64,000 nt of DNA from Epinephelus fuscoguttatus. Lineage: Eukaryota > Chordata > Actinopteri > Perciformes > Serranidae. The position numbers and the translations under genes are program-made. The stretch spans positions 32,202,322 through 32,266,321 of the forward strand of contig NC_064753.1 of NCBI RefSeq assembly GCF_011397635.1. Reading direction: 5' to 3'. Shown here piece by piece: positions 14,101 through 24,500 of the stretch (positions are counted from its first letter, which is position 1; each line of letters opens with the position of its first letter). A model generated the notes under the pieces. The model searched no databases, was not told where the DNA came from, and worked only from the letters and a program-made list of their open reading frames with translations.

Positions 14101-17100
14101 ACTGGTGGTAGTACTGGGTTTGGTGCTTGTTCACTTACATGCTGCCACTGGGAGATGTCAGTATTAATCACACATCAGTTTCCATTTTTACGCAGACGAC
14201 ACCCAGGTTTACATTTGTTGTGCCCCCAATAACCTCAATGAAATCTTGTCACTTAGTTTGCTTGATGAAGGTCTAGTCCCAAAACATCGCAAATAAATTA
14301 TATATTGCAAGTTAGACAGTGTGTGGGAGTCCTTTTGAAACTTTTTGGTCTTGTCTCTCCAACGCACCTGTCTTGTTTAATAGATGTGCGAAGTGTTTCC
14401 TTTGTTAGAAAACAGGGCTGAAATATCATAGCTGGAACAATTTATAAAATAATCAGAGTAGAGGATGAATCTGCAACTATTTTGCTAATCATTTCATTCC
14501 ATTTTTTCAAGCAGGAAATTCAATAATAATTCAATTTGCCGGTTACAGGTTCTCAAATGTAATGATTTGCTGCCTTCCTTTGTCATTTATAATAATAAAC
14601 TATGTATTTTGGTTTTGGATTGTTACATACAGTAGGCAAAACAAACAAATGAATATGTGATTCTGTGCTCTGGGAAACTACAATGATTTTTTTAAAATAA
14701 CAGATAACAGATGAATTAAGGAAATCATCTGCATATTGATATATAATGAAAATGAATGATTAGCTGCAGTCGTATAAAATATAGATATGATATTGACAAT
14801 GTAAATATTGAGCATCTTGGAGGGAGCAGAGACATTTTTATTGCCTGTAAGATAAGCTTTATCCAAGAAATGACGATAACAATCTGGGGGCAGCAGTAGC
14901 TTGGTCCATAGGGACTTGGCTTGGGAACCGGAGGGTCACTGGCTCAAGTCCCCGTCCCGACCAAAATATGGAGCGTGGACTGGTAGCTGGAGAGGTGCCA
15001 GTTCACCTCCTGGGCACTACTGAGGTGCCCTTGAGCAAGGCACCGAACTTCCTAACCGCTCAGGACGCCTGTCCATGGGCAGCCCCCTCACTCTGACATC
15101 TCTCCATTTAATGCATATAAAAAGGTCCTGTTTGTGCATGTGTGTGTATTTCGGGCCTGTGTATGTATATGACAAAAGAGTGAAAAAGATTGAATTTCCC
15201 CCGTTGGGGATTAATAAAGTATATAATCTTTTAAAAAAATAATAAAATAACTAACAAGTGACATAACAGAAAATACGAGTATGTGTATTTTGGCTAGAAG
15301 GCAGAGAGTTGTCTTTGGGGTTTAAAACATAAACCTGCCATAACAGTTTAACAACAAAAAATATTTGAGGCCACTTAGGGGTGGTGCAAAGAAGCTGTAA
15401 ACAGTACTGGTAGTAGTACTGGGTTTGGTGCTTAGCCGACCTCTGTTCACTTACATGCTGCCACTGGGACATCTAAAGATTAATCACACATCACTTTCCA
15501 TTTTTACGCAGACGACACCCAGGTTTACATTTGTTGTGACCCCAATAACCTCAATGAAGCATCCCATGTACAGAGGCCGTGTTCCTGCCACAGCAGCTGC
15601 TGGTTCGGCTCCAACCCACAACCCTTTGCTGCATCTCACCCCATCCAACCAGTTGACTTTAAAATTTAACTCATCACTTTTAAAGCCCCAAGCTAAATTT
15701 CAGACCTTTTGCCCCCCCCCCCCCATGTGCCATTGTGTGCCCTGAGGTCCCCAAATACTGCAGTCCTGGTGGTTCCTAAATATACGCTAAGAAAGAAAAG
15801 GTGACAAACATTTGGCATCAGGGCCTCCAGACTCTGGAATGACCTTCTAAAGGAGATTAGGATGACTACATCTATCTCTTCATTTAAGACGCATCTTGAA
15901 ATGTACGCATATAGTCTAGCCTTTCTATGATCCGTCTATACCTTCCTACACCATTTGTTTTATAGTTTAACTATAATTTTTATAACTATGTTTAATGTCT
16001 TATCACCTATTTTAATTTCTGTTTTAAAAAGGTGCTATATAAATGAAGTTTATTCATTAATCTTAATTGAGATGGCAAATAAATTAGCAAACAGTTGCTT
16101 ATTACAACTGACAGATATGAAGCAACATTAGCATTCATTGTGATTGCTAATTATTGCTAACAAAACAAAAAGATCATAGCAGCTTTAATTTTGGTCTCAT
16201 TCAAACATGAGATCACCTCTGATGATGACTAATGTTAGCTGAAGCACCACGTTGTTAATAGTATCACTTGTAATATTGAACACTGATTGTGGGTCCATGA
16301 CAAAGGTCTAGTGTGGCTAACACTAATCCTGCAACAAATCACATTTCATTTCACTGTGAAAACTGACAAATCAATGCAGTTCAGAGCCTTGACTCATACA
16401 TTGACAGGCTCCACTCCGAAGTCTCAATAGATTGCATTACTCAGATCAAGTAGTTCTAGTGATTGCATTACATAATCATAGAGAGGCAATCAGAAACATG
16501 CAATAGATAGATAACACACTCAAATTAACCTCCCTGGCCCTGCTGACGCAAAAGTACTGATAACAATTGCCTGGATTTCATTTTTAAAATTACAGTCAGA
16601 GCTTGTTTTGATCTGATTGCAGAATGAGTCAAATTGAACGCAGCAGCAATTTTGGCTTAGTTTTACAGCTGACATTTACTGAAACATGCAAAAAGTATGC
16701 TAAGCAGCGGATTGATTTCAGCATCTGTCAAAATGTCGTCACACCACGAAGAATGTCAAAAGACGTTTGCTGCAGAAGAGTGGATGTGAACATGACTGCT
16801 CCATTTATATGAGACAGTAGGGGAGGTGACATCCATAGAGTGGGCTCTTGAACATGACTATCTCTGCATGTGTCATAACAGTGGTTCATCCCACCACCTA
16901 CTGAGCACAGCAGCACAATCACTCGGCGTGGGCGAAATGAGGCTTCCCCCAACTAAACGTCTATGTTAAACTTATCCAGTTTTGTGTGATTTAGATTCTG
17001 AATGTAACTAAATGGTTGTCATGCAGATGGTGCAGTGATGGAACAATAGAGGCTTCATTTGTCACTCTCTTAACACATTTTTTATTACAAACTAAAGATT

Positions 17101-18494
17101 AATTATATACCAGGGGAATCTGCTCAGTAGAAATTCTTTCACACAGCCTCATTTACATAAAGAGGCACAGATGCTATTTGTTGATATTAAAATTATGAAA
17201 ATTAATTATCCTTTCAAAGTCACCATGCTGTGTGATATAACATTTGTTATTAGGTGTTAAAACCTACAAGACAAAAAGATAGATTTTATTGTAGATTTAA
17301 ACTGGCCTTTGAAAAGTATGGGAAAAAAAATCAAATGTGCCTACACTTGTGAATCCACACGTGTTCAGTGGGTGGAAGGGGCTGTTAGAACAGGAGAGAC
17401 AAGAGGCTGAGGGCGAGTGAGGGGGAGGTGGGAGAAAACAGGAGGAGGGGAGGCACTGCAATGTACCTACTGGCCACAGCGACTCTCGGGACCTGTACCG
17501 TGCATTTAATCCTACATCAGAACCAGCTCTACAAGCTTCTTTGTTTCCACAGTTCTCAACAAAGATGATTTTTTTTACCCTGTGCAGATGTACATTTAAA
17601 AAATTGCCTCAGCTGGCGGATTTTTTTCCCCCATGTGTTACAAAACCTATGAGAGCTTTTGAGTTATTTATAGACACGTAGCTGATATGGCTAATATTAC
17701 AACAACCAAAAGGTTAGACAAGATCAGGGACAGACAGAGATATGTTGGGAGAACCTGAGGGGACCTTTCAACTGAATTTACATCACGTTACTGCAATAAT
17801 GTAGAACAGTAAGTGTTAACTGATGAGTAGATTTTAAAGGTGACACTTTTTGCACTTAGTCCACAATAAAATATTAGTGAGTGGGCTTATAGAGTTTTCC
17901 CAGAGAGAGGGAGAGAGGGAGGAAGAGACTACATCCAAAATGTTATCTGAACAGGATTTCCAGCTTTGGATCTGAAAATGTGCCTATATCCTCATGAAAT
18001 CACCATGGTTACTGTTTTAGCTTCCTGGGGACTTTTATTCAGTTCCAGTTTTTGATTTCAGCAAACTTATTTGGCAAGTGGGGCTGCAACAGACAATCAT
18101 TGTCATCATCAACTGATCTGGTAAATTATTTTCTCAATTAATAATTCATTTGGTCTAAAAATGCCAGATAATAGCAAAAAAATGCTCATAACAGTTTTCC
18201 ACACTCCGTCATGATGTTGTATGTCTTGTTTCATCCAATGAACAGCTCTAACTGAAAGATATTCACAGTGGCGGATCTTTTCCTTTCCAAAAAAAAATCA
18301 AACATAAGGGAAATGGTGGAGTGGAGTGAATGTGGAGAGCATTGGAGTAAGAGAAAATAAAAAGGCAAAAGCCATACAGGGTGCAGTATAAAACGTATTC
18401 TCTTATCGTTTATCTAGTATTATTGTTTGTTTGCAGAGTTCTTTATTTGTGATGTATTGTATATATGTGATAGTACTTATTATAATAATAATAA

Positions 18495-18540
<46 letters not shown>

Positions 18541-21500
18541 AATAAATCTACCAAAGCAGACTTTAAGGTTGTATAACAGTTGAGATATTAAGCAGACACA
18601 TATGCACATAAAAATTAGTGTCTATTTAATTTGGTCCAGGATTTTTCTTAGATTACATGAAATACTAACATTTTTATACTGCGCTGCACAGTAGGACTAA
18701 AATAGCAAGCCATATGTGACGTCTACATGTCAAGGCACATTTTGCCTTTAAGCTGTTAGGTTTGTATAATAACCCTCAGAGTGGTGGTGGTTGTTTGGTG
18801 GGTGGGAGAGTGAGTGATTACGGGAGTTAAAGTGACTCAGTCAGGAGGTAGCCTGAAAGGATCCATGGCATTTGAACAGCATCAATAATTCAGTATTTGG
18901 TCACTTAGGAGGACCCAAGAGCCACTAAAAACAGCAACTGGCAATGTGATGCCACTTTACTCAGTCCTGGCTATTGACAGAGTTTGTTTTATTGTAATAT
19001 GATATAACACTTGGAACTGCATAAACAATAGAGCCAGCACTTACCCCCCAGCTGTTTGCATGATGTATGGCGAGAATTAAATAAGTAAAAGTGGTTCTAA
19101 CGTCCATGGGTGAAAACACTTTACGTGCTGAAGTGGTGGATTTGTGTTTCAGAGTGAGCACATGTTGATCAGGGAGGTTGTTGCTGCCTCACCTGTGAGA
19201 TGGGGATGGGGTACGGGCCTGGGAGGTTCTCCTGGAGTCGCACAGGGTCAGGCGATGCCCAGGTGTTTCCTGTCACCTCAACAGTAACAAGGCCGGTGGT
19301 GAAGAAGGCATTCGCCCTCCCGGCCATGTCCTTCACCATCACTAGGAGCTTGTATCGGCCGCACATTTCGGGGTCCAGAGCAGAGGCTCCTGATGGGAGA
19401 GATCAAAAAAGTAATTCTTTCAGTTTCCTTTTTGAACTGACTTCTTTTACAAAGACACCTAGAGTATGCAGTGTTTAATGTCATGATACTGTGTGTGTAC
19501 AAAATATATGAAGAAAGGAAAATAAATACAGAGGCACAACAAAGGAAAAAATGTGTGATGGTTTATTAAACACACAAAAACTATAACAAACTATATATTT
19601 CTTTAGATTACTTTTACATTACACACATCGACTGCTAAATTGAACATGTCCGTGAATGCTCGATCCATCACTTAATTTTCAATTTCCTGCCAGAGTGGAG
19701 ACAGAAATAACAGAGACAACCCACTGTGAAGGTAATCACAACCATCAGTTACAGCCCGCCTGAAAATAAAGTAGAAAATCAAGGAGGTCATTTTTGATTT
19801 TCACTGCTACTATCAAGCTCTGTGGAAACCAGCAGCAGCAGTGTGGGCCGGAAGGGACCGGCAGGTGTGAAAGTCATCCAGCTCAGGCCAAGCCGTAACA
19901 AAGGGCATCACCAGAGCTACAGAAATAGCACTGGCACACACGACTTCACTGCATCTAGGGTTATTACAGTAGGTATGTGTGTGTCTAATTGACTAAAAGA
20001 AGTATTACTGGCCAACATAAATACATCACTTTATTTCATATATAATATGCAGTGATGCTGAATGTGTTACAACTTGAACCCTTCCGAGATAAATTATATT
20101 TTCTTTGAAATATCTCATGTTTGGCTTTTATAGGACGTATCGGTGAATCTTCCTCTTTTTTATTATCATATTTTGAGGGACCAGTGTGTAAGATTTTGGG
20201 GGATAAGTTGGTAGAAATGGAATATAATATAATATATAGTTCATAGTTTATAGTTTTCTTTAGTGTATAATCACCTGAAAATAAGAATTGCTGTGTGTCT
20301 GTTACCATTTATATCTAAATAGGGAGCGGGTCCTCATCCACAGAGATGTTGCACCGCCATGTTTCTAGAGTTACCCAGAACGGACAAACCAAACACTGGC
20401 AAAAGATAGGGCCACTTGTGTTTTCACTTTGGCCAGAGTATATGCAGACCCTTGGTGTCGAGAGTGGCGTAAAAACACTGATTTTTTTAACATGAATTTA
20501 TTCAGTAGTTTTACTGGTTTAAATCACTGGGTCCTTTTGTTTTGGAGAAGAAGAAACCTCTGCAGATAATTACGCTCACAGTAACCACCTCCTGAACATC
20601 TGGATTATAAATTAGGTGAGCACTAATTGCATTATCAGAGAAAACAGAGCTAGTGGCCCATCTGCAATGTGCCAAACAGTGTAGGAGAAACACTGATTTG
20701 TAAAGTGAAAGTGCTTTATTCAGTGTTTTTACCAGTTTTAATCAGCTGGTTTGTTTGTTTTGAAGATAAAGGATAATTCGGCTATTGGTAAAAATCTCCT
20801 GAACAATGATCACTGAATGAAATCTAACCAGGAGAAGTTTCAGCTGGTTGCAATCTGCAATCCTCACCACTAGATGCCACTAAAACCCCCTATATCTTAC
20901 ATACTGCTCCTTTAAGAACTGCAGTCAGTATAACTAACAAGTATCCGAGCTTTTAAGGAGAGGTTTCACGTCTCTTCTTTACTTGACATTCAAAAACTTT
21001 ATGTAAGCCGTGCTTGTTTCCAAATTAGCACTGTGTTTATTACTAAAGGCCGACCTATACTGGATTTTTTCAGACAGGAATCGATAAAGATATGTCGGCT
21101 GATATTTACTTTTGCTTTTCATAAACACATTAACAAACAAGTTTTGAATAGAATCCCTCCATTTTTTTTAAAGAAATATGACCAACATATGTAGGTACTG
21201 ATCAGGATATTTTACATTTGGAAATAAATTTGCTACAACTCTTTGGTAGAGAAACTATGAAATGGCAACATTGATTCTAAACGTCCAAATACAAACATAT
21301 GTTGAGCATTTCGGTACTACAGTTTCTTATTACTTATTGGCTGATATCAATATACCTGTTGAAGAATGTTAATCGACTATATGTTTTATTTGTAGCAATG
21401 TTTTTGAAAATGACTGTAATAAAAAATCAAGACTAATCATTCCATAACTAAGTAGTTTCCTCAAACATTTCTAACATGCAATAAAAAGCATTTGTGAGCA

Positions 21501-24500
21501 TATGAAAAGAAGAGGCCTCTGAAGTTGCAGAGAGTTAACCCTAAACTGTAGCTCACTGAGTTCATATATCCCTGCATTGTGAGCTCCCTGAAAAAAACAT
21601 GCATATAAAAAAACTTCCCTTTGGGGACAAACAAAGTGTCACACTAACTCTACTTTCTGGACTGACCTTCCTCAGTGAGAGAAACCTCTCCGGTGATGGA
21701 GTCAATGAAGAACATTTGGCTGGAGGGAATCCTGGGTGTCTGCTCCATGAGGCTGAACCGCAGCTCGGCGTGGGCGGTGTTGCGGTCATCACGATCTAGC
21801 GCTTCCACTTGCATGAATGGGATCCCTGAAAGATGCCAATGGCGCAAGGTCAAAATGTTATCTTCTGTATTACAGACAACACAAACTCAAAGCACATTAA
21901 TTTTCTCAGTTTACAGAGAGGGATAGGACATGGGATGTTTCCAATAAGGAGGCATTAAACCAAAGATATACAAGCCTTTTGAGGTGTTGGTTTTGTATAG
22001 GTAAAATATATTGGTACCCAAGGTAACTGATGCAGCAAAATGCATGGTTTGCACATGAGACAACTGTTATTAAATAGTTTGAGAGCTGGTTTCAATAGGT
22101 GACCCTGTAGATTCATGTAACCAGCATTTATAGAATGAGCTATAAAGGATTTTTGTGGAGTGTTGGTGTCCATCTCTTCTAAGAATTCACATATAATACA
22201 TTACAAAGTATTATTAAATGCCATCTTAATGCACCTGATTCAGTGCATTGATTCTATTAATACAGAGGTTAGGTATAAATATCAGTTTCCAGGGATACGT
22301 CAGGCATGGTTTTCATTGTCTACTGAATGTGTTTTTGTATTCCATGTAGCAGGACTGACAAAAGCGACCCAGACTGAAAAAGGTTGTGCAACACGGTGAC
22401 CTCTTAGCTCAAGGTTCTCGTACCTTTGAGAAGCCCGAGCTGCACGCTGCCTCTCATGCTCTCCTCTATGAAAGTGGGCACGTTGTCATTCTTGTCGTTG
22501 ACACACACTTCGACAGTAAAGCTCTGACGGTGCTGCTCTGATGTTCTGAAGGACACCTGCATTACACACACATGCACACACACATTTCAAAGGTGTCTTT
22601 GGATTACACTCTGATGTCAGCATGCAGTCTTCCCATGAGAATCCAGAGAGTGATTCATTCTTCATACATAATTAAAGATAAGCATGTGAACTTCATATGA
22701 TGAACACGTACATGTGAATTTTAATTAATTTGAATCAACTATTCATTGGCTAAGACACATATGGAAAATGTATATCACTACTCTGTTATGATATTCTACC
22801 TGAAGAGAGTAAGATGGCTGTTTCTCTCTGTCCAGTGGTTTTTGAGCGTACAGAAACTGAGCGTCGACTCCGAATATCCCCTCATCATCCCCTGTCACCA
22901 CCAGGTCGCTGTAATTATCTGGCAGGCTGTTGAGCTGTACAGAACAGAGACACAGAGTGGTCACTGCAGCCGTCACTCACTTCATTAAACACAACGTGCA
23001 AATCAGAAAAATTTTAACTAAACATTAAGTAATTACAGAATATCCAGGATGTCAAACTGACTCAGCAGCAACAACAGGTTAAAAAGACAAAGACAGTTAG
23101 AAGCTAAAGCCGAACTATAGGCTACAGATCACAGTGTAAAAGTGAACCACCACATCACTGCTGATCGCCACACAAGACAATGAATATAAAGGGAAACTTT
23201 GCTGATATTGAACCAGCTGTGTGGCATCACAGTGTGTGCAGATGAACAGCATTTGGCTTTGCCTCTGTGCTGACACCAAACACCATTCATCTGCACACAC
23301 TGTGATGCCACACAGCTGGTTCAATATTGGAGAAGTTCCCCTGCTTCCCTTCACTGGTCCCTGTAGAGCAGGGTCAGTCTTTACTCCCTGTTATAATCAT
23401 TAAAAAGCAAAAGCAGCATGTGTATACATTCAGTAGGCTATATCTTCAGTAGCTAGCTAGCTAACCCTACACTTTTCAGGGTTTGATTTTGGTTTTGCAA
23501 CGGAGGGGAAATGCATCTCTTTTTCCAACCTCTCCAGGTAACGAGTATCATTGATACATGTGTCCCAAGCACAACGTTTTGCTTGAAATCAACAAGACCA
23601 CCCTGAATAGGAAGGAAATCTGAAATGACTGCATTAGAGTCAATAGAGCACAGCTGTGTTGTTGTTGGACACCAGTTTGAGTTGTCCCACTGCTACGCTA
23701 TGATTGGTCAGTCTGCGTCCGGGGGCGGGACTTAGCGAAGGGTCAATTCTATGTGCTGACTGACACGTACCCTAATAATCATGAACATGTCTTTTGAGTT
23801 AGTTCCACATACGCCATCCTGTTGCTTTAAAATTTCATAGGCACTCAAAATGTGTATTAATCCACTGCTGAAAATAGCCCCCAACAATTAAACTATTTAC
23901 TGCTGTTTGAGTAACGCTTGTAAAAAACACAGTGCCAAGCTGTTTTAGAAAATGACTCTAAGCTGTATATAAATTAAACTATATAATTGTGGGGCGTCGG
24001 TGGCTTAGTGGTAGAGTAGGCGCCCCACGTACAAGGCTGTTGCCGCAGCGGCCCAGGTTCGACTCCAGCCTGTGGCCCTTTGCTGCATGTCATCCCCTCT
24101 CTCTCCCCCTTTCACACCTAACTGTCCTATCAAATAAAGGCTAAAAAAAGCCCCAAAAAATATCTTTAAAAAAAAAAAAAAAACTATATAATTGTGACCC
24201 ATGCTGAACATCTTTAGTATGAATAAATTGGCTTGGGCCTGAGTGCCACGGACAGGTAGGGCATTTGTTAACAATAAGAAAAAGCTTTCTTTTCGTCAGC
24301 ACCTGCATTAAACTTGCCCGATGACCAAATTATTGTTATAACAATCCTAGAACTTTGTCAGAAGTCTCAGCCTAGATTTGCAGGTTTGGATGTTTTGAAT
24401 TCCCTAAATGAATGTCCTCTCGAAGCAAAAATATCTCAGAGTCTAAAGGTCTACATTTAGAGCCAGTGGTGTGTTAAGGCTAGTCATTCACAGTCGCCTA

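Noticed and set aside
15425-15745. 106-residue plus-strand frame
   Set aside because: It runs across an L2 remnant in shifted frames and ends in a C homopolymer; not a gene.
18403-18609. His-Thr repeat protein
   Set aside because: Translation of a TG microsatellite.
23991-24070. A tRNA gene
   Set aside because: A- and B-box-like words are present, but there is no cloverleaf of normal length and the sequence continues into a SINE body and poly-A; the same holds at 5931 and 14886.
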